Source of the DNA: Mucilaginibacter sp. OK283 | GTDB lineage: Bacteria > Bacteroidota > Bacteroidia > Sphingobacteriales > Sphingobacteriaceae | Length of the DNA stretch: 64,000 bases | NCBI RefSeq assembly: GCF_900110415.1 | Contig: NZ_FODR01000006.1 | Coordinates: 328,670 to 392,669 of the forward strand | Reading direction: 5' to 3' | Shown: positions 52,969 to 62,437 of the stretch, piece after piece | Layout of the letters: each line of letters starts with the position of its first letter | Position numbering within the stretch: position 1 is the stretch's first letter | Notes under the pieces: model-generated | What the model was told of the DNA's origin: nothing | The model's database searches: none | The model's input: only the letters and a program-made list of their open reading frames with translations | Translations under genes and position numbers: made by a program

Positions 52969-54087
52969 ATGCAGTGCCGTAAAATTGTTTTATCGGTTTT
53001 AATACCATTCATGACTACAACATTTGCCTTCGCACAATCCGAAGCGCTTAAAGTTGTAGTTAATAACCTGGCTTTCTATAAGCAAAATAAAGATTTGAAA
53101 TACCTGCGGGCAGCCAAAAAATCGGCCGACAGCCTGGTGGTTACCAAATCAGATTCAGCAGATTTAGCCAGGAATACTTACCGGGCATTAATCAACGCAA
53201 GTATTTTATTTATCGATTCTGCAAATACGCTTGGGCAGCCTGCCACGTTATTGGCACAGACGTCAGATCTTACAGACAAGCTTTCGGCCAAAAGCAAGAT
53301 ATACAATTATCAGCCCGAAATGGATTATGTAAAACGTTGCCTGGCTAATGTTTACATCAGGAAAGGATTTGAATTTGTAAATAATTCTGACTTCGCTAAC
53401 GGGCGGCAATCATTTGAAAATGCCAAAAAATATGCGCCCAATTTTAAGCAAATCAATGATTACATCGCCTATGCAAATAACAAGATGGGGAATTTGGTAG
53501 ATGCTGCTAAGTATTACAGTAATTTATTAGCGGTAGACAGCACCCGTACCGAGTATATTGAAACGGCGTCAAGTATTTATAAATCATTGGGCGATACAGC
53601 AAAAGCGCTTCAAATACTCAAAAAAGGTCGAAAACTTGTACCTAATGACAGGTTTTTATTGCTGGATGAAGCCAATATCTACAACAATTTAAAGGATTAT
53701 AAATCATTAGAGCCATTAATTGCGCAACTACTTGATATTAATTCAAATAACGCCGATATTGCATTTGTAGCCGCTAATTGCTACGATCATCTGAACAAAT
53801 ACGACCAGGCCGAATCGCTTTATTTACATACTATTGAGTTAAATGGCTCGGCTTATGATCCGGCACTTAACCTGGGGTTATTGTACTTAAAGGAAAGCGC
53901 TTTGGCAAAGCAGGAGGGGGAAAGTGACAGAAATATTGGTATGGCTATCCAATGGCTCGAAAAAGCGAATGAAATATCGCCGGGCAATGTGAAAGGTCTA
54001 CAGGCTTTGCAAATTGTATATGCCAAAACCAATAACAAAGATCAACTTGAAAAAATAAACAATAAATTAAAACAGCTAACTAACTAA
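52969..54087 (+). CDS. Exported tetratricopeptide-repeat protein
   Basis: This 372-residue protein has a signal peptide (VLIPFMTTTFAFAQ) and several TPR-type helical pairs, for example GRQSFENAKKYAPNFKQIND, GDTAKALQILKKGRKLVPND and AIQWLEKANEISPGNVKGLQ. It should be a periplasmic or surface scaffold for protein contacts. It begins 5 bp after gyrA and precedes a second TPR gene by 6 bp; such gyrA-TPR arrangements probably reflect shared transcription rather than a gyrase function (inference). Confidence 0.85.
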   Translation: MQCRKIVLSVLIPFMTTTFAFAQSEALKVVVNNLAFYKQNKDLKYLRAAKKSADSLVVTKSDSADLARNTYRALINASILFIDSANTLGQPATLLAQTSDLTDKLSAKSKIYNYQPEMDYVKRCLANVYIRKGFEFVNNSDFANGRQSFENAKKYAPNFKQINDYIAYANNKMGNLVDAAKYYSNLLAVDSTRTEYIETASSIYKSLGDTAKALQILKKGRKLVPNDRFLLLDEANIYNNLKDYKSLEPLIAQLLDINSNNADIAFVAANCYDHLNKYDQAESLYLHTIELNGSAYDPALNLGLLYLKESALAKQEGESDRNIGMAIQWLEKANEISPGNVKGLQALQIVYAKTNNKDQLEKINNKLKQLTN

Positions 54088-54093
54088 TAAAAC

Positions 54094-55341
54094 ATGAAAA
54101 TCAAACTTTTGATGGCGGGCCTGCTGGGCTTAGTTTCGGCAACAACGTTTGCACAAAAAGGCGAATTGAACACTGCCAAATCAGAATATGAAAAGTATGA
54201 AGGTTTAAGGGGCACACCCTTAGCTAAAGCAAGTTTAACTACTGCACGCACTTCTATCGACAAAGCAGCCGCTAATGAAAAAACAGCGACATTGCCGCTT
54301 ACTTACGCATTAAAAGGTGTAATTTACTCCACCTATGCTAACCTGGATTCAGTAGCAACTACTTCGTTACCGTTGTTTACAACTGCCGAAGAAGCGTTAA
54401 AAAAAGCTAAAGAGTTGGATACTAAAGGCGAAAATAAACAACTTATTGACGCTGGTAACTTAAATCTGGCCCAATACCAGCTTACAAAAGGCGTTGCCGA
54501 ATATGGAAGCGGCAAATATGATCTTGCTTATAAATCATTTGATTATTATCGTACTATATTGCCCGAAGATACCAATGCTATTTATTACACTGGTTTATCG
54601 GCAGCAAATTCAAAAAATTATCCTGCAGCCATATCAAACTACACTAAACTTGTAACTACCAAGTTTTCAAAAGTACAAGGTGTATATCTTGATCTGTCGT
54701 CTGTTTACCTGTTAAATGCGGATACAGCTAATGCACTAAAAACGGTTAGCGAAGGCGTAGCTAAATATCCTAATAATGCCGAACTACGCAAAAGAGAAAT
54801 TGAGATAAGCCTGCAAACTGGCAAAGAGAAAGAAGTTTTGGATAAAATACAAAGCGCGTTAACAGCCGATCCTAAAAACAAAACTTTATATTATTATGCT
54901 GGTTTAACATATTCACAGACCGCAGAAGCAACTACAAAAGAACAAGCCAAAGCAAAAGACGCTGCTACAAAAGCCAAATTACAGGCAAGCAAAGTTGAAA
55001 ACTATAATAAAGCGGCAGAAATGTACAAAAAGGCATTAGAGATAGATCCTAACTACTTTGAAGCCAATCTGAATTTAGGTTACGTTATCATTAATCCTGC
55101 TATCGATGATTATAATGCTGCCAATAAATTGCCGGCCAACAAACAAAAAGAATACGATGTAGCTATAGCGAAAGCAAAAGCTCAGTTTGAAGCGGCAAAA
55201 CCATACTTGTTAAAAGCTGCAGATTTAAATCCAAAATCTATTGATGCATTAACAAACTTGCGTACTTATTACCTGGGAGTAAAAGACGAAGCAAATGCAG
55301 CCAAACTAAAGGCACAGATAGAGGCATTACCAAAGCAATAA
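54094..55341 (+). CDS. Exported tetratricopeptide-repeat protein
   Basis: This 415-residue protein has a signal peptide (LLGLVSATTFAQ) and TPR units such as YDLAYKSFDYYRTILPEDTN, YPAAISNYTKLVTTKFSKVQ and AAEMYKKALEIDPNYFEANL. An Ala/Lys-rich helix (residues ~280-310) may be a coiled coil. It is probably a periplasmic interaction scaffold cotranscribed with the preceding TPR gene. A terminator follows. Confidence 0.87.
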   Translation: MKIKLLMAGLLGLVSATTFAQKGELNTAKSEYEKYEGLRGTPLAKASLTTARTSIDKAAANEKTATLPLTYALKGVIYSTYANLDSVATTSLPLFTTAEEALKKAKELDTKGENKQLIDAGNLNLAQYQLTKGVAEYGSGKYDLAYKSFDYYRTILPEDTNAIYYTGLSAANSKNYPAAISNYTKLVTTKFSKVQGVYLDLSSVYLLNADTANALKTVSEGVAKYPNNAELRKREIEISLQTGKEKEVLDKIQSALTADPKNKTLYYYAGLTYSQTAEATTKEQAKAKDAATKAKLQASKVENYNKAAEMYKKALEIDPNYFEANLNLGYVIINPAIDDYNAANKLPANKQKEYDVAIAKAKAQFEAAKPYLLKAADLNPKSIDALTNLRTYYLGVKDEANAAKLKAQIEALPKQ

Positions 55342-55351
55342 AATATATTGA

Positions 55352-55386
55352 AAAGGAGAGGCTTTCATTGCAAAGCCTTTCTCTTT
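55352..55386 (+). terminator. Terminator after the gyrA-TPR operon
   Basis: AAAGGAGAGGCTTT and AAAGCCTTTCTCTTT form a hairpin (core AGGCTTT/AAAGCCT) with a CATTGC loop and a T-rich end, 11 bp after the stop. Confidence 0.75.
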
Positions 55387-55517
55387 AATATATTTATTTA
55401 ACATAATGTTAATTATGTAATATAATATCGCCTTGATGACCGATAAATAAAGTTCCATTTTCTACGTTGAATCGCAGCACTTGATTCTCTTTACTATTTT
55501 GTTCAACTTTACAACGC

Positions 55518-56045
55518 ATGACAGTTACCACCTACGGACTACAGCATATTAAGAAAGAGATTCAGCATTTGCCACATGAGCAGTTATCTGAATTATTGCT
55601 TCGCCTGTCGCGTTATAAAAAAGAGAATAAAGAATTATTGGCTTATTTATTGTTTGAAGCCTATGACGAGGCTGCGTTTATAGAAAAAGTCAAAGCCGAG
55701 GCGGGGTTTATGTTTAGCCAATTGCCGGCATTAAGTTATAATGCCGCCAAAGGCATGCGCAAAATACTGCGGCTCCTAAACAAGTACACTAAGTTTACAG
55801 GATCAAAAACAGCAGAAATAGAGTTTTTGCTAAATTTCTGCAACAATTACCTGGAGTATGCCGACAGGCGGACCTCCTACAAACCAATCCGCCTAATATT
55901 AACCCGGCAGGTTGAAAAGGTAAAAACGCTAATAACTAAACTACATGAAGACCTTCAATATGATTTTGCCGATAACTACAATGCATTAATTGCCGATGCT
56001 GAAAAAAAATTAAACTGGTTTAAAAAGAGTGATTACCTGTTGTAA
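55518..56045 (+). CDS. Uncharacterised helical cytoplasmic protein
   Basis: I do not recognise this 175-residue protein. It has no signal or membrane segment and is predicted almost wholly helical, with regular leucine patterns (IKKEIQHLPHEQLSELLLRL and YNAAKGMRKILRLLNKYTKF) and a basic surface. It lies 46 bp upstream of an ECF sigma factor gene on the same strand, and the three following genes may form one transcript. Confidence 0.75.
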   Translation: MTVTTYGLQHIKKEIQHLPHEQLSELLLRLSRYKKENKELLAYLLFEAYDEAAFIEKVKAEAGFMFSQLPALSYNAAKGMRKILRLLNKYTKFTGSKTAEIEFLLNFCNNYLEYADRRTSYKPIRLILTRQVEKVKTLITKLHEDLQYDFADNYNALIADAEKKLNWFKKSDYLL

Positions 56046-56090
56046 CATATGTACACTAAGATAATCTAACGTATATAAATTCTATTAACA

Positions 56091-56588
56091 GTGGCCAACA
56101 AAGAAGCAGCATTCAAGGAAATTTATGCAGCTAATTCTAAAAAGATTTTCCATTTGTGCTATGGTTATACCGGCGACGATGACGCCGCGAACGACCTGCT
56201 ACAGGAAACTTTTTTAAAAGTATGGCAAAACCTGGATAAATTTCGTAACCAGGCCATGATCTCTACCTGGATCTATCGTATTGCAGTAAACACCTGCTTA
56301 ACCTACCTGCGATCAGAGAAGCGACAGGCAAAAGACGAACTTACCGAACAAATAGCCGAAACAAAACGAGAGGAATTTTCTGAAAAGAATGAGCAGGTTG
56401 CTTTACTGTATAAATGCATATCAAAACTGGAAGAATCGGAAAGAATTATTATAACACTGGTGCTTGATGAAGTGCCGTACCCCGAAATAGCAGATGTTTC
56501 GGGAATATCAGAGGGGAATTTGAGGGTGAAAATTTATCGTATTAAACAGAAGTTAACAGAATTATATAACCAGTATGAAAGACTTTGA
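56091..56588 (+). CDS. ECF-type RNA polymerase sigma factor
   Basis: This 165-residue sigma factor starts with GTG (56091); no ATG fits before region 2. Region 2 is FKEIYAANSKKIFHLCYGYT, DDDAANDLLQETFLKVWQNL, ISTWIYRIAVNTCLTYLR. Region 4 is YKCISKLEESERIIITLVLD, then YPEIADVSGISEGNLRVKIY with the helix-turn-helix. It should direct RNA polymerase to a specific set of promoters. Its last 14 bp overlap the following membrane-protein gene, which may encode its regulator. Confidence 0.94.
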   Translation: MANKEAAFKEIYAANSKKIFHLCYGYTGDDDAANDLLQETFLKVWQNLDKFRNQAMISTWIYRIAVNTCLTYLRSEKRQAKDELTEQIAETKREEFSEKNEQVALLYKCISKLEESERIIITLVLDEVPYPEIADVSGISEGNLRVKIYRIKQKLTELYNQYERL

Positions 56589-57165
56589 TCATTTGATGTC
56601 GGTTTGGCAGGGACAGCCAAAGCAAGATCAGCTTTCAGTGGATGATGTGCTGAAGCAGGTAAAGAAGGGAATTCGCGGCATAACCAACAAGTTGTATTGG
56701 ACAATTGTGGCCATGGTGGCCGTTACTGTATTCGCGGCCATTGTTACATTTTTCCTGGCGTTCAAGTCAGGGGTTACAACGGCGGGTATTTTAATAGTAT
56801 TGCTTACCATGCTGATGTATTTGGCGCTTACCGTAAGGCACTATCACATTTTAAGCAAGCGCGACGCAACCATTAACCCGGCCGAATATTTGGATAGCCT
56901 AAAAGAGTATCAAAAAACACGATCGAAAATTACAGGTTGGTTTTATTACATCTACATACTGTTAATCAGCGCCGGGCTGGCACTCTACTTTATTGAGGTG
57001 CTGGAAAACTCTTCCCTGGCATTTAAAATTGGCACTTACAGCTCTATCACCATCTGGTTTCTGTTTACCACTTTTTATTTAAAGCCGAGGATGTTTAAAA
57101 ATGAGGAAGAAAAACTTAACCTGATGATAGATAGACTGGTTCGGTTAAAAGAACAGTTTAATTAA
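56575..57165 (+). CDS. Membrane protein, possible anti-sigma partner
   Basis: This 196-residue protein has a ~40-residue cytoplasmic N-terminus (MKDFDHLMSVWQGQPKQDQL), then about four transmembrane helices (45-68, 70-88, 120-140, 150-170) and a basic C-terminal helix. The gene overlaps the ECF sigma gene by 14 bp. Such position and topology suggest an anti-sigma factor, although no zinc-binding HxxxCxxC motif is present. No family name can be assigned. Confidence 0.75.
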   Translation: MKDFDHLMSVWQGQPKQDQLSVDDVLKQVKKGIRGITNKLYWTIVAMVAVTVFAAIVTFFLAFKSGVTTAGILIVLLTMLMYLALTVRHYHILSKRDATINPAEYLDSLKEYQKTRSKITGWFYYIYILLISAGLALYFIEVLENSSLAFKIGTYSSITIWFLFTTFYLKPRMFKNEEEKLNLMIDRLVRLKEQFN

Positions 57166-57190
57166 ATATCGTTGAACGGGTTTCGTAACA

Positions 57191-57898
57191 TTATTTATTC
57201 CCTTTGTTAATTAACAGTTGTATTACCCGTTCCCGTAGCTGTCTGCTAATAGGCACATGGTTTGTTCCTACATCCAGCATATTGCCATCAATTGAGTTTA
57301 CCTTATCATATGCCACAAAGTACGATTTATGAGTTTGTAAAAACTTACGCTGCGGTAATCTTTCGCCAAAGGCTTTTAGTGTGCTGTGGGTGATAATCTT
57401 TTTGTTGACGGTTTGTATTACCACATAGTTCTCCATGCCCTGCACAAACAACACCTCATCAAATACAATTTTTTCAAGCTTGCCTTCGCTTTTTACAAAC
57501 ATATACCCCATTTCGAAGTCACTACTCCCCTTTTGATCAAAATAATCTTTAGCCTTAAAGGCAGCTTTCATAAATCGCTCAAACGAGATGGGTTTTAATA
57601 GATAATCCAGCACATCAAGGTCAAAACCATCGGTGGCATATTCCTTAAAGGCGGTGGTAAATATTACTTTTGGCGGGTTTTGCAACGACTTAATAAATTC
57701 AACCCCTGTTAAATGCGGCATCTGGATGTCTAAAAACAACAGATCGACAGGCTGTTGTTTCAGCACTTCGCTCAGTTCCATGGCATCCTCGCATTTCGCT
57801 TTTAAATCAAAAAAGTTGATCTTTTCCACATAACCTTGCAGGCCCTTGCGCGCAAAAGGTTCATCATCGGTTATTATACAAGTTATCAAGTTCATCAA
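57191..57898 (-). CDS. LytTR family response regulator
   Basis: This 235-residue response regulator has a receiver domain (TDDEPFARKG; phospho-acceptor Asp in LLFLDIQMPHLTG at about 56; TAFKEYATDGF; Lys in YLLKPISFERF) and a C-terminal LytTR DNA-binding domain (VLFVQGMENYVVIQT, LQTHKSYFVAYDKVNSIDGN). It forms an operon with the histidine kinase gene upstream (4-bp overlap). Confidence 0.95.
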   Translation of the reverse strand: MMNLITCIITDDEPFARKGLQGYVEKINFFDLKAKCEDAMELSEVLKQQPVDLLFLDIQMPHLTGVEFIKSLQNPPKVIFTTAFKEYATDGFDLDVLDYLLKPISFERFMKAAFKAKDYFDQKGSSDFEMGYMFVKSEGKLEKIVFDEVLFVQGMENYVVIQTVNKKIITHSTLKAFGERLPQRKFLQTHKSYFVAYDKVNSIDGNMLDVGTNHVPISRQLRERVIQLLINKGNK

Positions 57899-58923
57899 TT
57901 AAATTCTATCACCAACTCTGCCGAAAAACGATTTCCTGCACAACCAACAACTAACCTGTGTTTATCCGGATACAACAACTGTAAACGGCGACGTAAATTC
58001 TCTAACCCAATACCTGTATAGTTTTCGTTAGGCTGCATTTGTGCCGGTACATCGTTAAATGTAGCAAAAATAAAGTCGCCGTCGTTAATATTTGCACTAA
58101 TGCTGATTTCAAAGTTGCCACCCGCGTATTTGAAAGCATTTTCGACCAATGGTAGTAGTAGTAATGGGTAAATTGGCTGGTCTGTTAACCTTTCATCAAA
58201 ACAAACGTTCAGCTTCAATTTACTGCTGGCCCTTATTTGCTGAAAGCGGATGTAGTTTTGCAGGTATTCCAATTCGTGGCTTATAGGTACCTGTTGCTGC
58301 TGATCGTAAAGTTGATATCTTAACAAACTGGAAAGCAATTCTGTACTTTGCTTGGCCGCCGGCACATCCTCATCCATCTGAAAATAAATGGTGTTTAAAG
58401 CATTAAACAAAAAGTGCGGATGATATTGGGCTTTCAAAAACTTAAGTTCGGTTTCTAACTGATCGTTAGTCAACTTTTCCAGCTGTACCTTGTTGGCAAT
58501 GTAGGCCTTTAACCATGTACTGCTACGGGCTATGCCATAATAAATAATGGCGTATAAGGTTGGTATCATGGTGAGGTCTGCCAGATCACCCCAGGATAGG
58601 CCGTCGTCAGTCAATGCAGCCATTGGAGTAAATACCAGGTTCACCAAAACCAGGTTAGCAGACACCAGTATAATTAATTCTCTTACTATTCCCCTATAAT
58701 TAAGTTGCAATGGCCAGCGCCTGTCATAAAACCGAAAGAGCCAGTCAAATATATATATGCCTGCATAGCCCACCAATACACTGCAGCTCATTTCAAGGAC
58801 ATTTAAACCCCAGTCTCTTTTCCAAAACATTTCATCATGTTCAGTGTCGTGCAGCAGCCTTACGGTAAAATATACCAGCAGGCCATACAACGCGGGGGAA
58901 ATATATTTCTTAAAAAAATTCAT
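57895..58923 (-). CDS. LytS-type sensor histidine kinase
   Basis: This 342-residue membrane kinase has four N-terminal transmembrane helices (residues ~8-145), then a His-kinase domain with the H-box YHPHFLFNALNTIYFQM (phospho-acceptor His at about 177) and an ATPase region with LLPLVENAFKYAGG and GIGLENLRRRLQLLY. There is no large extracytoplasmic sensor domain, so the signal may be sensed in the membrane. It should phosphorylate the LytTR regulator encoded next, with which it overlaps by 4 bp. An acyltransferase gene lies upstream. Confidence 0.93.
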   Translation of the reverse strand: MNFFKKYISPALYGLLVYFTVRLLHDTEHDEMFWKRDWGLNVLEMSCSVLVGYAGIYIFDWLFRFYDRRWPLQLNYRGIVRELIILVSANLVLVNLVFTPMAALTDDGLSWGDLADLTMIPTLYAIIYYGIARSSTWLKAYIANKVQLEKLTNDQLETELKFLKAQYHPHFLFNALNTIYFQMDEDVPAAKQSTELLSSLLRYQLYDQQQQVPISHELEYLQNYIRFQQIRASSKLKLNVCFDERLTDQPIYPLLLLPLVENAFKYAGGNFEISISANINDGDFIFATFNDVPAQMQPNENYTGIGLENLRRRLQLLYPDKHRLVVGCAGNRFSAELVIEFN

Positions 58924-59034
58924 TTGGAAAGTCAGGAGTTAATACAAATGCCCTATTTCGACGTTCGTTAAGTTATGCATAATTGTTTTAATTATGCATA
59001 ACACATTGGCCGATAAACATCCAACATCATATTA

Positions 59035-60273
59035 TTATAGAGCCGATTCAATAATCCGATCCTGAATAATCGGTAATTCTTGCTTTTCGTCTTGAATCTT
59101 AATTCCTGGTTTTTGACTCTTCTTCTCCAAGGGTTTCATTCCAAATAAAAACCGTGTTAAAGCATAAGGGCGTACCAGTAAATGATAAATAAGCACTGTT
59201 ACAAAAAAGGTAATACCAACCGTATAAATATATTTAGACAGGATACTTTCATTACGTGTTTGTACAATATAATAAACAACTAAAACTATTACAGTTTGAT
59301 GCAGGACATAAAACGGGTAAACAGCTTGGTTAAGATAATTTAGCGCTTTGTGTGTACCATTAAGATACTGCTTGCCGTAGCCAACCAACGCCAATACCCA
59401 TCCCCAGGCAATAATGGGCCTTAGGGCCGTAAAAGCGTAGCTAAATAGTATATTTTGAAAAGGCCACCGTGCTTCACGGGGTTCAATACCGTTCCAACGC
59501 ATGCATTCCCACAACATTAGGCTTAAAAAACCGATGGTTAAGGCAAAGCGGCGGTTGCGCTCCAGGCTATCCATCAGTTTGGGTTGTACGATGCATATAA
59601 TGCCGGCCAGTACAAAAAACAGCCAGTAAACAAAGTAACAGCCATCATGTACAAGGTCATTGGTTTCGGGCAATTGCCAGCTTAACAGGGTAAACCAAAT
59701 AACGCCTGGCAGCATTAACATATATACCCATTTCCCTTTAGCCAGCAGTGTAAGTTTCTGTTTGAAGCCATCGCTTTTGGACGATACCATCCAGGCGAAT
59801 ATTGGCGCAAATATTAAATCATAGATGAGCAGGTAAGCAATAAACCACAAGTGGTGCCAGCTGAAGCTGCCTTTGGGATAAGGTACAAAATTAAATACAC
59901 TTGTATAAAACTGCCCAAAACTGCCACGATAGCCATTTGCAAGCCGTTCCATATAAATTTGCGGCGGCACTATAATAAACATGCCAACCAGCAACGGGAT
60001 AAACAGCCTGCGGAAACGTAAGCCGATGAAGTTTAAAGCAGATCGCCGCTGCATCATGTAGTAACTCACGGTACCAGAAATAAAAAAGAGCAGCGGCATG
60101 CGAAAAAGGTGCAAAAAGTGATTTGATTCCATCATCAGGTTGCTGGTTTGTGCGTTTTTGATGTGCCAGCCATCCTCGGCCACATAAGGCATAGCCGAAT
60201 GAAAAAATAATACCCCTAAAATTGATATAATCCTTAACCAATCGAGGTAGGTTTGACGTTGTGTGGTTTCCAT
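59035..60273 (-). CDS. Acyltransferase family 3 membrane protein
   Basis: This 412-residue polytopic protein has ten or so membrane helices and the family signature RQTYLDWLRIISILGVLFFH at the N-terminus, with the conserved catalytic His in LFFHSAMPY. RMPLLFFISGTVSYYMMQRR and RRLFIPLLVGMFIIVPPQIY also match. Members acylate exopolysaccharides, lipids or O-antigen. It lies 111 bp upstream of the LytS/LytTR pair, on the same strand. The target is unknown. Confidence 0.92.
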   Translation of the reverse strand: METTQRQTYLDWLRIISILGVLFFHSAMPYVAEDGWHIKNAQTSNLMMESNHFLHLFRMPLLFFISGTVSYYMMQRRSALNFIGLRFRRLFIPLLVGMFIIVPPQIYMERLANGYRGSFGQFYTSVFNFVPYPKGSFSWHHLWFIAYLLIYDLIFAPIFAWMVSSKSDGFKQKLTLLAKGKWVYMLMLPGVIWFTLLSWQLPETNDLVHDGCYFVYWLFFVLAGIICIVQPKLMDSLERNRRFALTIGFLSLMLWECMRWNGIEPREARWPFQNILFSYAFTALRPIIAWGWVLALVGYGKQYLNGTHKALNYLNQAVYPFYVLHQTVIVLVVYYIVQTRNESILSKYIYTVGITFFVTVLIYHLLVRPYALTRFLFGMKPLEKKSQKPGIKIQDEKQELPIIQDRIIESAL

Positions 60274-60428
60274 AGTCGTTTTGTTTTTTTATCAAAAGAA
60301 ACAAAACCGGCATAATCAATATAAATACTTTGACCAACGGTTAAAAACCTTTGACCAACGGCAACCGAGAGCAAGTTTGAGATGTAAGATATGAGATATC
60401 AGACGCCTGGCTTATGTTGTTTCGAACG

Positions 60429-61397
60429 TTACTGCAACACCAAAAAACGAAAACTGCCCGAGTCGACTAACATTTTTATTGGTGCTCCCTTGCTAAACTC
60501 GGCCCTTATAATTGCGGTTTTACGAGGACCAACACGGGTATTGCTGTTGTGTGTATGAAATACATAGTATAAATTGCCCTTTGCATCCTGCAGAAAATCA
60601 CCATGGCCGGTACCGTTGGCGCCCGTATTTTTCCGGCTGATGAGCGGGCTATCCTGCATTTTTGTCCACGGCCCATAAGGCGACGTTGATGCTGCGTAGC
60701 CCACCGCATAATCTTTACTACGAAAATCATTAGCGGTATAAAATAGGTAGTACAGACCGGCATGTTTTAATACGGTAGGCCCTTCTGACACAGGCCATTT
60801 GGATAAGTCGGTGTTTTCCCATGGCAGCTCTGCATGCAGGCATTCTTTTACAGTTGCTAAATCAATGTCAGAAAGATCGGGTTTTAAACGGGCAACAAAA
60901 ATACGGTTACCATCTTGCAAACGCACGTAGTACAGGTACAGGTTTCCATCGGTATCCTCGAAAACAAAGGGGTCTATTTGTTTACCACTACCAGAAACCT
61001 TTTTTTTGTTCTTTTGCACAAATGGACCAAGCGGACTATCACTCGTGGCAATGGCTATCTGCTCATCAGCTGTGTAAGCCATATAATATTTACCCCGATA
61101 TTTAAAAATCTGCGGCGCCCAAAATCCCTGTGTTCCAAAACTATCTCCTTTCAGTAATGCATGCCCACCTCTATTCCCTATCGGCCCTATCCAATGATGT
61201 AAATCAGTTGAGCGGTATACCAAAAATCCATCTTTGCTACCTGTACCGTATAAATAATAAACGCCTTTTTCCATAAAGATGGTCGGATCGGCCATTAAAA
61301 CGGTATCGCCAGGCACGGACATCACTGGTAATGCCGATACCGGTATAGCTATGGCGAAGGAAAAAACACATAATACTACGCTAAAAAAAACTTTCAT
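60429..61397 (-). CDS. Glycoside hydrolase family 43 protein
   Basis: This 322-residue exported enzyme (signal peptide FSFAIAIPVSALP) has the five-bladed beta-propeller of GH43. Catalytic base Asp is in MADPTIFMEKGVYYLYGT, the pKa-modulating Asp in GKQIDPFVFEDTDGNLYLYY and the general acid Glu in PVSEGPTVLKHAGLYYL. Repeats such as YYMAYTADEQIAIATSDSPL are typical. It should cleave alpha-L-arabinose or beta-xylose linkages in plant polysaccharides. An SGNH hydrolase gene follows upstream (79 bp), so the pair may act on esterified hemicellulose. Confidence 0.93.
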   Translation of the reverse strand: MKVFFSVVLCVFSFAIAIPVSALPVMSVPGDTVLMADPTIFMEKGVYYLYGTGSKDGFLVYRSTDLHHWIGPIGNRGGHALLKGDSFGTQGFWAPQIFKYRGKYYMAYTADEQIAIATSDSPLGPFVQKNKKKVSGSGKQIDPFVFEDTDGNLYLYYVRLQDGNRIFVARLKPDLSDIDLATVKECLHAELPWENTDLSKWPVSEGPTVLKHAGLYYLFYTANDFRSKDYAVGYAASTSPYGPWTKMQDSPLISRKNTGANGTGHGDFLQDAKGNLYYVFHTHNSNTRVGPRKTAIIRAEFSKGAPIKMLVDSGSFRFLVLQ

Positions 61398-61476
61398 ATT
61401 AAAAATCTACAGGTGTAAATATCGAAAATTTCGTCGGTGTGATTCTTGGCATACCTGGCCGTCAAATATCTTTGTA

Positions 61477-62340
61477 TTACTTATTGGCTGTATTATCTGC
61501 ACCAAACCATTGTTTAAATACTTTTGTCATCGCCCCTGCGATAACGGCGTTTCCCCAATCCGAAGGATGTAAGCCATCGTAAGTTAACCCGATGGCCTCC
61601 TTAGGATAAGGATATTCGTCGGTAACAGCATCAAAAGATATTTTCGTAAATTCCGGGTAAACGTAATTTTCGTAAGCACCAGATGCTGGGTTTTTAAGGC
61701 GTTTAAATTTAACCAGGTCCTCTATTGCCAGCCGGCGGTCGTGGTAAAGGTCAACCACAGGGATTTGTTCCCAATGGCCAATGGAATCTATAGCATTCAC
61801 AACCATTTCCAACGACTGACCGTTCTTAGTGCGATAGCTGCCAAAGGCATTATTTCGCTGATTATTAATATACACAAAGTCGACTCTTTGCATCGGAGTT
61901 ATCAGCAGAATTTTGGCAACAGGATTTAAGCTGCGCAGCTTATTGATAATAATGCGGAACGAGCCATAAACGGTAGTATTGCCATTACCGGCTTTATAAT
62001 CGCTCATGCTGCCAACAGGCCTCCCCTGCCACCAGTCGTTAGTTCCCAAAAAAACAGTGTAAATATCCGCGACCGGGATTCCAAGGCTATCTATGTTTTT
62101 TGCGATACCGCCCGATGTCCAGCCATTAAACCCCTTATTAATATAATGCAAACCATTGCACTGCTTCGTTACACGGGTTAGATATCCCATAGTAACCCGG
62201 TTACCCGTTTCGTCAAGGTGATCGTTTAGGTAAGTGATTGAATCACCTATGGCCACCCAGGTCAATTCCTTAGATTTGTAAGCGCTCAGGGCCACGAATA
62301 TGGGTACCAACAATAGCAGTAGTCTTATTTGTTTCATCAT
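61477..62340 (-). CDS. SGNH/GDSL-family hydrolase
   Basis: This 287-residue exported protein has a signal segment (RLLLLLVPIFVALSAYKS) and SGNH blocks: WVAIGDSITYLND (catalytic Ser), GWTSGGI, FLGTNDWWQG (block III Asn) and YDGLHPSDWGNAVIA (catalytic Asp/His). Relatives are carbohydrate esterases, lipases or acetylesterases. It precedes the GH43 gene on the same strand, consistent with removal of ester groups from polysaccharide substrates. Confidence 0.92.
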   Translation of the reverse strand: MMKQIRLLLLLVPIFVALSAYKSKELTWVAIGDSITYLNDHLDETGNRVTMGYLTRVTKQCNGLHYINKGFNGWTSGGIAKNIDSLGIPVADIYTVFLGTNDWWQGRPVGSMSDYKAGNGNTTVYGSFRIIINKLRSLNPVAKILLITPMQRVDFVYINNQRNNAFGSYRTKNGQSLEMVVNAIDSIGHWEQIPVVDLYHDRRLAIEDLVKFKRLKNPASGAYENYVYPEFTKISFDAVTDEYPYPKEAIGLTYDGLHPSDWGNAVIAGAMTKVFKQWFGADNTANK

Positions 62341-62437
62341 GGTGGAAATAATTACAGGTTTACCGGAAGTACGAACGCTAAATTAACCGGATTTTTTTAC
62401 AAACTGTCCTTAACTGTATCTTCTCTCTCTTAGTAAC

